NCBI RefSeq assembly: GCF_030816915.1
Contig: NZ_JAUSYN010000002.1
Span: forward strand, 434,001-498,000
Length of the DNA: 64,000 nt
Direction of reading: 5' to 3'
DNA from: Streptomyces sp. B3I8
GTDB lineage: Bacteria > Actinomycetota > Actinomycetes > Streptomycetales > Streptomycetaceae
The translations under genes and the position numbers were made by a program. The notes below the pieces were generated by a model, which had not been told where the DNA came from, did no database searches, and saw only the letters and a program-made list of their open reading frames with translations. Position 1 is the stretch's first letter. Each line of letters opens with the position of its first letter. Shown here piece by piece: positions 33,890 through 43,450 of this stretch.

Positions 33890-34816
33890 GTGCCATCGCC
33901 GCAGCAGGCTCGCGCTCAGGCATCCGCGATCACTGCGGGCAGCCCGGCACCGGCCGAGGACGCCTCCCCGACCTCGCGGCTGCGGGAACTGTTCGAGGGG
34001 CCGGGGCTGTCGCCGGCGCACCGGCGGATCGCGCAGTACCTGATCGAGCACCTCACGGAGGCGGCCTTCCTGTCCATCACCGATCTCGCCGAGCGGGTCG
34101 GGGTGAGCCAGCCCTCGGTGACCCGGTTCGCGGGGGCGGTCGGCTTCAGCGGGTATCCGGCGCTGCGCGAGCGGCTGCAGTCCCTCGCGCTCGGTTCCCT
34201 CGGCAACGGCACCCCGAGCGCCCCCGCCGAACAGCGTGGCAACGAACTCCAGGCGGCGGTCGACGCCGAGATCGAGAACCTGGAGAACCTGCGCCGGGAC
34301 CTCACGGACCCCGGCCGGGTGATCGAGGTCGGCCGGGCGCTGTCGCGGTCGGCCCCGCTGACCGTGCTGGGCCTGCGGATCTCCGTGTCGCTCGCGGAGT
34401 ACTTCGCCTACGCCGCCCGGCGCATCCACCCCGACGTCCGGCTGGTGACCCGGGGCGGCAGCGTCGCCTACGACGCCCTGCTGCAGTCGCGGGAGGCGGG
34501 CGGCACCTGGCTGCTGGCCTTCTCGCTGCCCCGGCACGCGCGGGAGACGCTCACCGCGCTGCGGGTCGCGCGCGGCGCGGGGCTGCGGGTGGCGCTGGTG
34601 ACCGACCTGGCGCTCGGGCCGCTGGCCGAGGAGGCCGAGGAGGTCTTCGCCACCGGCACCGGCTCACGACTGGTGTTCGACTCCTACGCCGCGCCGGGGA
34701 TGGTGGCGGCGGCGCTGCTGCAGGCGATGACGGACGCCGATCCCGAACGGACACAGGCCCGTCTGGAGGAGTACGAGCGGATCGCGGAGGAGCACCACTT
34801 CTTCCTGCGGGACTGA
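33890..34816 (+). CDS. MurR/RpiR-family transcriptional regulator
   Basis: A GTG with AAGGAGG seven bases upstream gives 308 residues. An N-terminal HTH_6 domain has LSPAHRRIAQYLIEHLTEAAFLSITDLAERVGVSQPSVTRFAGAVGF. The C-terminal SIS sugar-phosphate-binding domain has TVLGLRISVSLAEYFAY and ALVTDLALGPLAEEAEEVF. Such regulators sense phosphosugars and control sugar or amino-sugar genes. No transporter lies adjacent, so its target is not evident. Confidence 0.9.
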   Translation: MPSPQQARAQASAITAGSPAPAEDASPTSRLRELFEGPGLSPAHRRIAQYLIEHLTEAAFLSITDLAERVGVSQPSVTRFAGAVGFSGYPALRERLQSLALGSLGNGTPSAPAEQRGNELQAAVDAEIENLENLRRDLTDPGRVIEVGRALSRSAPLTVLGLRISVSLAEYFAYAARRIHPDVRLVTRGGSVAYDALLQSREAGGTWLLAFSLPRHARETLTALRVARGAGLRVALVTDLALGPLAEEAEEVFATGTGSRLVFDSYAAPGMVAAALLQAMTDADPERTQARLEEYERIAEEHHFFLRD

Positions 34817-34902
34817 GGACCGCCGCGCCGACGCTCCCCCACGGCTCCGATCGTCCGAGCACTGGGCGCCGGGTATCCGACGCGGTGAATTTTTTCATGT
34901 TC

Positions 34903-34927
34903 TTGCATAACCGTCGGTATATATAAA
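34903..34927 (+). promoter_or_regulatory. AT-rich promoter with TATAAA -10 element before the 34939 gene
   Basis: An unusually AT-rich stretch (34889-34930) includes TATATATAAAT. If TATAAA at 34922-34927 is the -10, the ATG at 34939 starts 11 bases later with no ribosome site between, suggesting a leaderless or near-leaderless transcript. A TTGCAT lies upstream at 34903, although spacing to the -10 is short. Confidence 0.45.
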
Positions 34928-34938
34928 TACTCCTCCCC

Positions 34939-35319
34939 ATGGCCCTGACGACCTACTCGCCGATCAGCACCGACTGGCCGTGCCAGGTGAAGACCCCGGG
35001 CAGCTACGACTGGGAGCGCTCGGCGGTCAAGTGGCTGCGGGAGCTGGTCCCCGCCCGCTACGGCAGCTACCCCGCGCTGCTCCGGCATCCGGTGCTGCTG
35101 GCCCGCCATGCGCAGATCCAGGTGCGGCACGAGATACGGGTGGCGCGCACCGCACTGCAGACCGCCCGGGCGGAGCTGCCGGCGCTGGGCCTGCCGGAAT
35201 CGGTGATCGAACACACGATCAAGCTGTACGCCGCCGAGGTACTGCAGCTGCAGCACATCGCCCGCAGCGTCCGCGCGGTCAGTCTGGCCCTCGCCGACGC
35301 CGCCGGCGGTTCCCGCTGA
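34939..35319 (+). CDS. Conserved helical protein of unknown function
   Basis: The 126-residue protein begins MALTTYSPISTDWPCQVKTPGSYDWERSAVKWLRELVPARYGSYP and continues as helices with evenly spaced Leu/Ala/His (QIQVRHEIRVARTALQTARAEL), consistent with a small helical bundle. There is no membrane segment or signal. I do not recognise a functional family. The AT-rich upstream region with a sharp -10 element suggests strong or specialised transcription. Confidence 0.72.
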   Translation: MALTTYSPISTDWPCQVKTPGSYDWERSAVKWLRELVPARYGSYPALLRHPVLLARHAQIQVRHEIRVARTALQTARAELPALGLPESVIEHTIKLYAAEVLQLQHIARSVRAVSLALADAAGGSR

Positions 35320-35445
35320 TCCGTCGCCGCTCGCCCGCCGTCCGTCGGCCCCGGTGCCGGCACCGACGTCGGCAGTGATCCGCTGCGCGGAGAACCCGAG
35401 CGCAGGGCCGTGATCGGACCGTCCCGGGTGTGACATGCTCGTCTG

Positions 35446-37926
35446 GTGACGAGCGAGTCCGCGCACCCCGAGCAGGCGAGCGCCGAACCCGGTGTGGTCG
35501 CCCTGGCCGGAGCGGTGGCCGTGCAGCGGGCCGAACTGGAACGGCTGCGCGCCACCACGGCCGCGGCTGCCGTTCTCGAGCGTGCCAAGGGCGCGGTGAT
35601 GGCCCTCACCGGGTGTTCCGCGGAGGCCGCCCACGCGGAACTGCTCCGCCGCGCCGCGGCCGCCGGCCGCACGCTCGCCGACGAGTGCCGGATCACGCTC
35701 GGTGGCACGACCGGCGGCGGGCCCGTTCCCGCGCAGGCCGCGCCCTGCCCGCTCCCGGAACCGGCCGCGCCCGGCAGGGCCACGCACTTCCCCCTCTCAT
35801 CCGCCGAAGGCGCCCCGGGCGCCGACGGGACCGGCACCCCGGCCGCGACCGCGGACGCCGAGCCCTTTGTCGGCACCGGCTCCGACGGCACCACCGACCC
35901 GGCCGCCGCCGCCGTCCTCGCGCGCATCGCCGATTCCCTGGCCGAGGTGTCCGGCCCGGAGGAGCTGGCCCACCGCCTGCGGGAACACCTGTCCGACGCC
36001 GTGGCGGCGGACGGCGTGCTGCTGTACGCCGGGCTGCCCGCGGGCGGGCTGCGGCTGGCCGGGCACGCGGGCGTCGCCGACCCCGTCGTCGCCCAGTGGC
36101 GGCACGTGCCACCACTCAGCGGCATCGCGGCCCTGGAAGCGATACACGCGCGGCGGCCCTACTGGCTGGACGGCTCCGAGGAGGAGAAGGCCTGGTCGCT
36201 GATCGGCACCCCGGAACACTGGCCCACCCGGGCCTGGCTGCCGGTGCTCACCGAGGGCGGGGCCACCGCCTCCCTGGGAATACTGCGGACCACGCCGTCC
36301 GCGTTCACGCCCGCCGCGAAGGCACTGCTGCGGGCGACGGCCCTGCTCTGCGCCGACCGGCTGCGCGACCTCCTCACCGTGCCGGACCACGCGGACGACC
36401 GGGTGCGGGACACCGTGCAGACGGTGTTCGACGCGCTGCCCGGCCCGGCCGTCCTCCTCCTCCCCCTGTACTCGGCCCCGGGCCGGGTGGAGGACTTCCG
36501 TATCGACGCGGCGGCCCCGCGCTCCGTCGACGTCGCCGGGCGTCGCGGGCGGGCCCTGATCGGGCTGCGGCTCCTGGAGTGCTACCCCGGCCTCGCCGAC
36601 CGGCCGCTGTGGGAGGGGTACCTCCGGACGCTCGCCACCGGGGAGCCGTACGACAGCGAGCCCTTCGTGTACCGGGAGGTCGTGGAAGGCGTCCCGCGGA
36701 ACTCGAGGTTCTCGGTGCGGGCCGTCCGGTTCGGCGCGGCGCTCGTGGTCACCTGGATCCGGCACGACTCCCCGGACCGTGAGGAGCAGCGCCTGGCGGA
36801 ACTGCAGCGGCTGGGCAACCTCGGCTGGGCCGACTGGGACCTGGTCGGCGGGCGGGCCACCTGGTCCCCCCAGGTGTACGCCATCCTCGCCCGCGATCCG
36901 GCCCGCGGCCCCCTCTCGCTCACCGACCTCCCGGAGCACATCGCGCCCGACGACGCGCCCGCCCTGCGGCGCGGGGTGGACGAGCTGCTGACGAAGGGCC
37001 GTCCGCTCGACATCCCGTTCCGCGTCCGGACGGTCCGGGGCATGCGGCACCTGCGGCTCGTCGTCGAGCCGGTGACCGGCGCCGACGGCGTGCCGCTGGA
37101 GGCCCACGGCTTCCTGCAGGACCACACCGCGCAGCGCAGTGCCGAACTCGCCCTGGTGGAGAGCGAGCGCGCGATGCTGACCCAGCACGGCGCGCTGCTG
37201 GCCGAGCGCACGCTCGCCGACCGGCTGCAGCACACGCTGCTGCCGCTGCCGCGGCGCCCACTGGCCCTCGCCGGGCTGCGGGTCGACGTGGCCTACCGGC
37301 CGGCCCAGTCCGGCATCCATGTCGGCGGCGACTGGTTCAGCGCCATCGAGCTGCCCGACGGTTCCGCCCTGTTCGTGGTCGGCGACGTCGCCGGGCACGG
37401 CATAGACGCGGTCGCCACCATGGCCCAGCTCCGGTTCACCGCCAAGGGCATGATCATCACCGGTTCGACACTGACCGGCGCGCTGGTCCGGCTCAACGCG
37501 CTGCTGCTGCACACCCACGACGCCAAGACCACGGCGACGCTGGTGCTGGCGCGCTACGAGCCCGGCCGGCACCGGCTGGTCTGGGCGCAGGCGGGCCATC
37601 CGCCGCCGCTGCTGCTGCGCCGGGGCGAGGCCGGATATCTCGACCGGCCGGCGGGCGTGCTGCTCGGGGCGCGGCACGATCCGTCCTTCGCCGAGGCCGA
37701 GTTCCACCTGGAGCCCGGCGACCATCTGCTGTTCTACACCGACGGCCTGGTCGAACGGCCCATGGAGGGGCTGGACGTCGGCTTCGGCCGGCTCGCCCGG
37801 GCGGCCGCCGCCCTGCACGCGGAGGGTCCGGGCCCGCTGCGGCCGCTGCTGGACACGATGCTCGAAGGTGAACTGCGCGACGACGTCTGCGTGCTCGACA
37901 TCCACCTGCCGGCAGACGTCGGCTGA
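35446..37926 (+). CDS. SpoIIE-type phosphatase with N-terminal ANTAR-like, GAF and PAS domains
   Basis: The 826-residue protein starts with an ANTAR-like segment (AVLERAKGAVMALTGCSAEAAHAELLRRAA, ~40-85), then GAF (~155-310) and two PAS-like regions (~325-560), and ends with a PP2C/SpoIIE phosphatase (~600-820: GGDWFSAIELPDG, VVGDVAGHGIDAVATMAQLR, FYTDGLVERP, RDDVCVLDI). All metal-binding acidic residues seem present. The family dephosphorylates anti-sigma-factor antagonists. ANTAR domains bind RNA and are usually C-terminal, so the N-terminal placement is odd. The GTG start has no ribosome site. Confidence 0.88.
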   Translation: MTSESAHPEQASAEPGVVALAGAVAVQRAELERLRATTAAAAVLERAKGAVMALTGCSAEAAHAELLRRAAAAGRTLADECRITLGGTTGGGPVPAQAAPCPLPEPAAPGRATHFPLSSAEGAPGADGTGTPAATADAEPFVGTGSDGTTDPAAAAVLARIADSLAEVSGPEELAHRLREHLSDAVAADGVLLYAGLPAGGLRLAGHAGVADPVVAQWRHVPPLSGIAALEAIHARRPYWLDGSEEEKAWSLIGTPEHWPTRAWLPVLTEGGATASLGILRTTPSAFTPAAKALLRATALLCADRLRDLLTVPDHADDRVRDTVQTVFDALPGPAVLLLPLYSAPGRVEDFRIDAAAPRSVDVAGRRGRALIGLRLLECYPGLADRPLWEGYLRTLATGEPYDSEPFVYREVVEGVPRNSRFSVRAVRFGAALVVTWIRHDSPDREEQRLAELQRLGNLGWADWDLVGGRATWSPQVYAILARDPARGPLSLTDLPEHIAPDDAPALRRGVDELLTKGRPLDIPFRVRTVRGMRHLRLVVEPVTGADGVPLEAHGFLQDHTAQRSAELALVESERAMLTQHGALLAERTLADRLQHTLLPLPRRPLALAGLRVDVAYRPAQSGIHVGGDWFSAIELPDGSALFVVGDVAGHGIDAVATMAQLRFTAKGMIITGSTLTGALVRLNALLLHTHDAKTTATLVLARYEPGRHRLVWAQAGHPPPLLLRRGEAGYLDRPAGVLLGARHDPSFAEAEFHLEPGDHLLFYTDGLVERPMEGLDVGFGRLARAAAALHAEGPGPLRPLLDTMLEGELRDDVCVLDIHLPADVG

Positions 37927-38083
37927 CCCTTCCGGGCCGTTCCCGGCCCCCGGCTCCCGACCCTTACGGGCCCTTCCTGTCCGTCCGGGGCGGTAACCGG
38001 CGCCCGGCGGGGAAAGTGCGGGGAGAGCGGGCCGTACGGACGGCCGCGGAACCGTCGGGAACGCGAGAGCACCGGGAAGTGGC

Positions 38084-38434
38084 ATGGATACCAGCACCTG
38101 GACGCTGATCATCGTGGTCGCGCTCGTCTGCGCGGCCGTTCTCGGTGCCGCCGTCGCACTGCTGCTGCGGCTGGTGCGGACCCGTCGCGAGCTGCGGCGG
38201 GCGGGGCTGCCGACGGGGCCGCGGTGGGTGTTCTGGGGTGCCGTGCTCTATCTGGTCCTGCCGACCGATCTGCTGCCGGACCCGGTCTACCTGGACGACA
38301 TCGGCGTACTGCTGCTGGCCCTGCGCTCGATGGGCGCACCGCTGCGGGCGGCGCGGCTCACCGGACGGCTCTCCCCTCGGGAGAAGGAACCGACGACCGC
38401 GGAGCGGATCGTTCCGCCGGACGCCGGGGCGTGA
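38084..38434 (+). CDS. DUF1232 / YkvA-like small membrane protein
   Basis: The 116-residue protein has an N-terminal transmembrane helix (TLIIVVALVCAAVLGAAVALLL), then the DUF1232 motif LYLVLPTDLLPDPVYLDDIGVLLLAL and a hydrophilic tail. The family's PxDxIPD-type core is conserved. Function is unknown. It converges on the radical SAM gene 86 bases away. Confidence 0.85.
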   Translation: MDTSTWTLIIVVALVCAAVLGAAVALLLRLVRTRRELRRAGLPTGPRWVFWGAVLYLVLPTDLLPDPVYLDDIGVLLLALRSMGAPLRAARLTGRLSPREKEPTTAERIVPPDAGA

Positions 38435-38520
38435 CCGGGCGCGGCGGCCACCTCGCCGGAACGGGGCACCGTACTGCCTGACGGACGACGGACGCGTCCC
38501 GCGCCCCTCCCGCCCGCCGC

Positions 38521-39708
38521 TCAGAACGCGTAGCGGATGTCCAACCAGGGCGCGTGGCGGGCGACGAGTGAGCGCAGGGTGTCCACCGCCTCCCGCTTCA
38601 CGCCGTTGCGGTACCGCACGTTGGTGTCGCCGTTCTGGGAGCGCTTGGGCTGCTGGATCCCGGGGGTCCACAGCAGTTCCTCGGCGCGCGGGTGCCAGCC
38701 GAGGTTGACCTCGTGCAGGGGCGCGTTGTGGGTGAGCATGATGACCTCGGCGCGGGCCTGCGCCTTGACCCGGGCCGGCAGGACGTCGTCCATGTGCGTC
38801 AGCAGTTCCGCCCAGGCCTGCCGCCAGCCGGGCCGGATCACCACGGGCGAGAGGTTGAAGTGGACCTCGTACCCGGCGTCGAGGAAGTCGCCGGCGGCGG
38901 CGATCCGCCGGGCGACCGGGCTGGTGCGCACGTCGAGCACCCGGGAGTCGTCCGGCGGCATCACCGAGAAGCGGATCCGGGTCCGCCCGCGCGGGTCCAG
39001 CGCCAGCAGGTCGGGGTTGACGAACTTGGTGGCGAAGGACGCCTTGGCGGTGGGCCAGCGGCGGAAGGCACGCACCAGGTCGGCGGTGTTGTCGCAGACG
39101 AGGGCGTCGACCGAGCAGTCGCCGTTCTCCCCGATGTCGTACACCCACGCCTCGGGGTCGCACTGGTTCGGCTCCGTCTTGCGTCCCTGCGCGGCGATGT
39201 GGCGGCCGAGGTGGGCGATGGTCCGCTCGATGTCGGTGAAGACGGTGATGGGGTTGGCGTAGCCCTTGCGGCGCGGCACGTAGCAGTAGGCGCAGGACAT
39301 GGCGCAGCCGTTGGACGGGCCGGGGGCGATCCAGTCGGCCGAGCGGCCGTTGGGCCGCGTCACCGGCTTCCGGCGGACGCCGAGGACGAGTGTCTCGCGC
39401 TTGACGCGCACCCACCGTTCGACGTTGCCCTCGTTGCCGTGCAGGTGCGGGATGCGCCAGTGCGAGTCGACCTCCGTCACCCGGGCGTCGGGGAAGCGGG
39501 CCAGGATCTGCCGGCCGCGCGGGGAGGCGGCCGCGGCGGGCTCGGCGTGGATCTCCCGGACGGCGAGCATGCGCCGGGCCTCTGGCGAGTCACGGAAGGG
39601 GGCGCCGCCCGCCGGGGTCTCCGAGGCCGCCGGGGGCCCCGGAAGCTCGTCGAGGCCGAACAGCGCGTCGGGGTCCCCGGCGGACGGCCGGGGTACGGGG
39701 GTACTCAT
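38521..39708 (-). CDS. Spore-photoproduct-lyase-family radical SAM protein
   Basis: GGAG seven bases upstream favours the ATG at 39708, giving 395 residues. The radical SAM cluster motif is CAMSCAYC (CxxxCxxC, ~residue 135), preceded by [34 protein letters not shown] and [15 protein letters not shown] follow the spore photoproduct lyase fold. The B. subtilis enzyme reverses thymine photoproducts in spores; whether the actinobacterial branch does so is not proven. The promoter region carries a 36-bp palindrome shared with the divergent gene at 39831. Confidence 0.85.
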   Translation of the reverse strand: MSTPVPRPSAGDPDALFGLDELPGPPAASETPAGGAPFRDSPEARRMLAVREIHAEPAAAASPRGRQILARFPDARVTEVDSHWRIPHLHGNEGNVERWVRVKRETLVLGVRRKPVTRPNGRSADWIAPGPSNGCAMSCAYCYVPRRKGYANPITVFTDIERTIAHLGRHIAAQGRKTEPNQCDPEAWVYDIGENGDCSVDALVCDNTADLVRAFRRWPTAKASFATKFVNPDLLALDPRGRTRIRFSVMPPDDSRVLDVRTSPVARRIAAAGDFLDAGYEVHFNLSPVVIRPGWRQAWAELLTHMDDVLPARVKAQARAEVIMLTHNAPLHEVNLGWHPRAEELLWTPGIQQPKRSQNGDTNVRYRNGVKREAVDTLRSLVARHAPWLDIRYAF

Positions 39709-39742
39709 CGTCACGCTCCGGGACCGGCTGGGGGGTGCGGCA

Positions 39743-39778
39743 GAGGCAGTGAAATCGACATGTCGACTTCACTGCCTC
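39743..39778. promoter_or_regulatory. 36-bp near-perfect palindrome between divergent genes
   Basis: Arms of 18 bases (left GAGGCAGTGAAATCGACA) match with one mismatch and no spacer, centred at 39760/39761 on TCGACATGTCGA. It is 35 bases upstream of the radical SAM start and 52 bases upstream of the divergent gene. Being 5' of both genes, it is a candidate operator rather than a terminator. Confidence 0.75.
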
Positions 39779-39830
39779 CAGGGTACGAGGCCCCGTCCCC
39801 CGTACGGCTTCCTGCCCCTACGCTTCCCCC

Positions 39831-40187
39831 ATGAAGCAGACGGAGATCATCCTGCGGGCCATCGGCGTCCTGACCGAGACGAACGCCCTGACACGCCGGA
39901 TCGCCCAGGACCAGGACGCGGAGCTGGACCCGGCGGAGAGCCAGCTCGGCTCGCTGGTGACGGAGGTCTTCCCGACGGTGGAGGTCCCCGCGGACGCGGG
40001 GCCCACGGAGGCCGGGCAGGCGGTCGCGGACGCGTACCTGCCGGCGGCCATCTCCTTGGTCGGGGCGTTCGCCTTCCTGTTCTCCGAACTGGCGGACGTC
40101 CACGACGCGGGCCGGACGGACGTCACGACGGCGTCGCTGCTGCAGGACCTGGCGCTGCGGCTGTCCCGCGCCACGGACGAGTCCTAG
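39831..40187 (+). CDS. Small helical protein of unknown function
   Basis: The 118-residue protein begins [33 protein letters not shown] and is rich in amphipathic helix, with a hydrophobic stretch [21 protein letters not shown] near residues 70-90 that is borderline for a membrane helix. There is no ribosome site; TACGCT at 39819-39824 sits six bases before the ATG, as in a leaderless promoter. It is divergent from the radical SAM gene. The family is not recognised. Confidence 0.68.
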   Translation: MKQTEIILRAIGVLTETNALTRRIAQDQDAELDPAESQLGSLVTEVFPTVEVPADAGPTEAGQAVADAYLPAAISLVGAFAFLFSELADVHDAGRTDVTTASLLQDLALRLSRATDES

Positions 40188-40236
40188 GGGCGACTCGGCC
40201 GGGGCCCGTATTACTGGGCCTTTCGGGTGGTTTTCC

Positions 40237-40277
40237 GGCGCCGGGGCATCCATTGGGAGCAATGGGACCCCGGCGCC
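40237..40277. terminator. Long interrupted hairpin between the 39831 gene and ctaD
   Basis: GGCGCCGGGG (40237-40246) pairs with 40268-40277, and an inner CCATTG (40250-40255) pairs with CAATGG (40260-40265). It lies 50 bases after one stop and ~95 bases before the ctaD ATG. Termination of the upstream gene is most likely; leader regulation of ctaD is an alternative. Confidence 0.6.
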
Positions 40278-40372
40278 CACGGAACGCGCAGGAAGATGCG
40301 GAGGTGGCGTCCGGGGCCCCGTCCCGGTGCGCCTGCGCAGGTCTCCTGGCGTCCCACGAGAGCAAGCAGCCG

Positions 40373-42067
40373 ATGACACACACCGCAGAAGCCGGGCAGG
40401 GCACAACCGTCCCGGGCGAGTCCGCCGCTCCCCGTCCGCGTCCCGGCGCCGTGGTGGTGAAGTGGCTGACGACGACCGATCACAAGACCATCGGTTCCCT
40501 CTACCTGATCTCCTCGTTCGTCTTCTTCCTGCTCGGCGGAGTGATGGCGCTGTTCATCCGCGTCGAACTGGCGCGCCCCGGGCTTCAGTTCCTCTCCAAC
40601 GAGCAGTACAACCAGGCGTTCACGATGCACGGCACCGTGATGCTGCTGATGTTCGCGACCCCGCTGTTCGCCGGGTTCACCAACTGGATCATGCCGCTGC
40701 AGATCGGCGCGCCCGACGTGGCGTTCCCCCGGCTGAACATGTTGGCCTACTGGTTCTACCTGTTCGGTTCGCTCATCGCGGTCGGCGGCTTCTTCACCCC
40801 CGACGGGGCCGCCTCGTTCGGCTGGTTCGCCTACAGCCCGCTGAACGACATGGTCCACTCGCCCGGCGTCGGCCACGACATGTGGATCATGGGGCTCGGT
40901 CTGTCGGGCTTCGGCACCATCCTCGGCGCGGTCAACTTCATCACCACGATCACCTGCCTGCGGGCCCCCGGCATGACGATGTTCCGGCTGCCCATCTTCA
41001 CCTGGAACGTGCTGCTGACGAGTGTGCTGGTGCTCCTCGCCTTCCCTGTGCTGGCCGCCGCGCTGCTCACCCTGGAGGCCGACCGCCGGTTCGGCGCGCA
41101 CGTCTTCGAGGGCGCCAACGGAGGGCCCCTGCTGTGGCAGCACCTGTTCTGGTTCTTCGGGCATCCGGAGGTGTACATCATCGCGCTGCCGTTCTTCGGC
41201 ATCGTGACGGAGGTGATCCCGGTGTTCGCCCGCAAACCGATCTTCGGTTACATGGGCCTGGTGGGCGCCACCATCTCGATCACCGGACTGTCGGTCAGCG
41301 TGTGGGCGCACCACATGTTCGTCACCGGCGGGGTGCTCCTGCCGTTCTTCTCGTTCATGAGCTTCCTGATCGCGGTGCCGACCGGGGTGAAGTTCTTCAA
41401 CTGGCTCGGCACGATGTGGAAGGGCTCCCTGACCTTCGAGACACCGATGCTGTGGGTGACGGGCTTCCTCGTCACCTTCCTCTTCGGCGGCCTGACCGGG
41501 GTCCTCCTCGCCTCTCCCCCGCTGGACTTCGAGGTGTCGGACTCCTACTTCGTCGTCGCGCACTTCCATTACGTCGTCTTCGGCACCGTCGTCTTCGCGA
41601 TGTTCGCCGGATTCCACTTCTGGTGGCCCAAGTTCACCGGCAAGATGCTCGACGAGCGGCTGGGGAAGATGTCGTTCTGGATGCTGTTCGTGGGCTTCCA
41701 CACCACGTTCCTGATCCAGCACTGGCTGGGCGTGGAGGGCATGCCGCGCCGGTACGCCGACTACCTCGCGGCCGACGGCTTCACCTGGCTCAACACCATC
41801 TCCACCATCGGTTCGTTCCTGCTCGGCGCGTCGATGCTGCCGTTCCTCTACAACGTCTGGCGCACGGCCCAGTACGGCAGGCCGGTGGGCGTGCCCGACC
41901 CGTGGGGGTTCGGTCGTTCGCTGGAGTGGGCGACCTCCTGCCCGCCGCCGCGGCACAACTTCGAATGTCTGCCGCTGATCCGCTCCGAGTCCCCCGCCTT
42001 CGACCTGCACCACCGCGACATCGCCGCGCAGGAGATCGAGCCCGAGACCGGCCGCCCCCGTGTCTGA
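40373..42067 (+). CDS. ctaD: Cytochrome c oxidase subunit I (aa3-type), orphan copy
   Basis: The 564-residue membrane protein begins [20 protein letters not shown] and has the full heme-copper oxidase set: [12 protein letters not shown] (heme a His), HPEVYII (His-Tyr cross-link and CuB), VWAHHMF (two CuB histidines) and [11 protein letters not shown] (heme ligands). It forms the oxygen-reducing, proton-pumping core in the plasma membrane. Subunit II, III and assembly genes are absent nearby, so this is likely a second copy outside the main cta locus. A small membrane protein gene overlaps its end. Confidence 0.95.
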   Translation: MTHTAEAGQGTTVPGESAAPRPRPGAVVVKWLTTTDHKTIGSLYLISSFVFFLLGGVMALFIRVELARPGLQFLSNEQYNQAFTMHGTVMLLMFATPLFAGFTNWIMPLQIGAPDVAFPRLNMLAYWFYLFGSLIAVGGFFTPDGAASFGWFAYSPLNDMVHSPGVGHDMWIMGLGLSGFGTILGAVNFITTITCLRAPGMTMFRLPIFTWNVLLTSVLVLLAFPVLAAALLTLEADRRFGAHVFEGANGGPLLWQHLFWFFGHPEVYIIALPFFGIVTEVIPVFARKPIFGYMGLVGATISITGLSVSVWAHHMFVTGGVLLPFFSFMSFLIAVPTGVKFFNWLGTMWKGSLTFETPMLWVTGFLVTFLFGGLTGVLLASPPLDFEVSDSYFVVAHFHYVVFGTVVFAMFAGFHFWWPKFTGKMLDERLGKMSFWMLFVGFHTTFLIQHWLGVEGMPRRYADYLAADGFTWLNTISTIGSFLLGASMLPFLYNVWRTAQYGRPVGVPDPWGFGRSLEWATSCPPPRHNFECLPLIRSESPAFDLHHRDIAAQEIEPETGRPRV

Positions 42068-42434
42068 GCGGAGCACGGAGGGGGACACGAGGCCGGGCCC
42101 GGCGCGCGACGACGGGCCCGGCCTCGTCAACCAGGTCGAGGGGTATCTGCTGTGGCAGGCGCGGGTGGCCGAGGCGGAGGACCGCGCCCGCGCCTTCGTC
42201 GCCCCCCTGGACTGGCTGACCGAGGGGCAGCGGGCCGAGATCGAGGACCGGTACACCGGCGACTGCCTGACCCGGGCCCGGGACGATCTGCGGCGCATCG
42301 CCCAGCGCATCACCGTCATCCGCCAGGAGTACGAGGAGCGTTACCGTCTGCTGCGCGTGCGGTGCGTCACCGCGGCGGTCTCGTTCACGGCCCTGGCCCT
42401 GGCCGCCGCCGCCGTACTGCGGTGCCTGCCTTGA
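42060..42434 (+). CDS. Small membrane protein coupled to ctaD
   Basis: The 124-residue protein has a soluble helical N-terminus ([25 protein letters not shown]) and one C-terminal transmembrane helix ([18 protein letters not shown]). The GTG start overlaps the ctaD end by eight bases, so co-translation is probable. It may be an accessory subunit or assembly aid of the oxidase; this is inferred only from position. It is not recognised as a known subunit IV. Confidence 0.72.
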   Translation: MSERSTEGDTRPGPARDDGPGLVNQVEGYLLWQARVAEAEDRARAFVAPLDWLTEGQRAEIEDRYTGDCLTRARDDLRRIAQRITVIRQEYEERYRLLRVRCVTAAVSFTALALAAAAVLRCLP

Positions 42435-42463
42435 GGGCGTACGACGCCGGCGCCGGACGGACA

Positions 42464-42496
42464 GGGCCGGCCCCGATGCGGATGGTGGGCCGGCCC
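42464..42496. terminator. Paired self-complementary repeats after the ctaD operon
   Basis: GGGCCGGCCC occurs at 42464-42473 and 42487-42496. Each copy is palindromic and the two can also pair with each other across a 13-base loop, 30 bases after the last stop. It probably terminates the ctaD operon. The following ~200 bases hold no gene. Confidence 0.55.
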
Positions 42497-42703
42497 CGTT
42501 CGCCGGGATCATTGTGAGCCCGGCACACGGGTCCGGGGCAAGAGGTGTGCCACGACGTTCCCGTCACCGGTTCCTTCTGCGAACCCCGCCTGAGCATCGA
42601 CTGACTCGTACCGTTCGCCAACAGGCGGCCCAGTGAGGCGAATCATCCTTCCGCTCGTTGATGCACTCACGCGGGCCCCAACTCTGGTTAATCCGTTGAG
42701 TGA

Positions 42704-43450
42704 TTGAGCTGCTACCTTCCGTCTATGTTCTCTGTGGACAGGCGAGCCGCCGAGAGCCTTCGGGTCGAGGTGACTGACACGCTGGCCTACTGGACGGTTC
42801 TTGCCGGGCCCACCTTGACGGTTGTCGAGGCCCACCAGGGCCCCTCCACCACCCAGGTCTACTACCGGCCCTCACACCCCAGGCGAGTGGAAGCGGTGCG
42901 CGCCATCGCCGCCAAGTTTCAGTTCGACCTCACCGGCGGCCGGATCCGCGCCCACGCCCCCGACGACGATATGGCCGACCGGATCCGCGCGGGCGTCGGC
43001 TCGGTACCCGTCCCCGCGGGACGCTGCCACGAGATGAACAACGTCCGCGTCGACGGGCACGGCTGCCCGATCTACAACCGTTGCTTCTCCTGCACCTTCT
43101 ACACCACCGACTTCACCCACCTGCCCGAGCTACGCCAACTGCGCGCCGGGAAGGCGGAGCAGCTCGCCGCGCTGGAGAGCGCCTGCGGCAGCGTGCTCAC
43201 CGCAGGGCCCTTGAGCGCGGCGAACCTGGAGCCGCTGCGCCGGGAGATCCAGCAGATCGACGAACTCGTGGGCAAATGCGAGGCCGACATCGGCTCCCTG
43301 ACTCACGAGGAACGGGCCACGGTGGAGTCCTGGCTCCACACCAGGGACCGGTTCCTCGCCGTCATCCCAGTAGCGGCGGTTCTGGCCGGACGGCAGCGTC
43401 TGGACGAGCCATCCGTCGACCCGATCCTCACCGAATCGACGACGGGATGA
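42704..43450 (+). pseudogene. C-terminal fragment of a Tn554-type tyrosine recombinase
   Basis: The visible ~245 residues match only the C-terminal end of long Tn554-like recombinases (TnpA/TnpB type). TLTVVEAHQGPSTTQVYYRPS resembles the last catalytic box with its tyrosine, and CHEMNNVRVDGHGCPIYNRCFSCTFYTTDF is the cysteine-rich tail of the family. The upstream Arg and His boxes and the N-terminal DNA-binding half are missing; the sequence simply starts after non-coding DNA. Its stop overlaps the DUF6262-like gene as ATGA, as in intact elements. Confidence 0.65.

Noticed and set aside
39743-39778. The 36-bp palindrome considered as a terminator
   Set aside because: It lies upstream of both divergent genes, so there is no transcript ending there to terminate.
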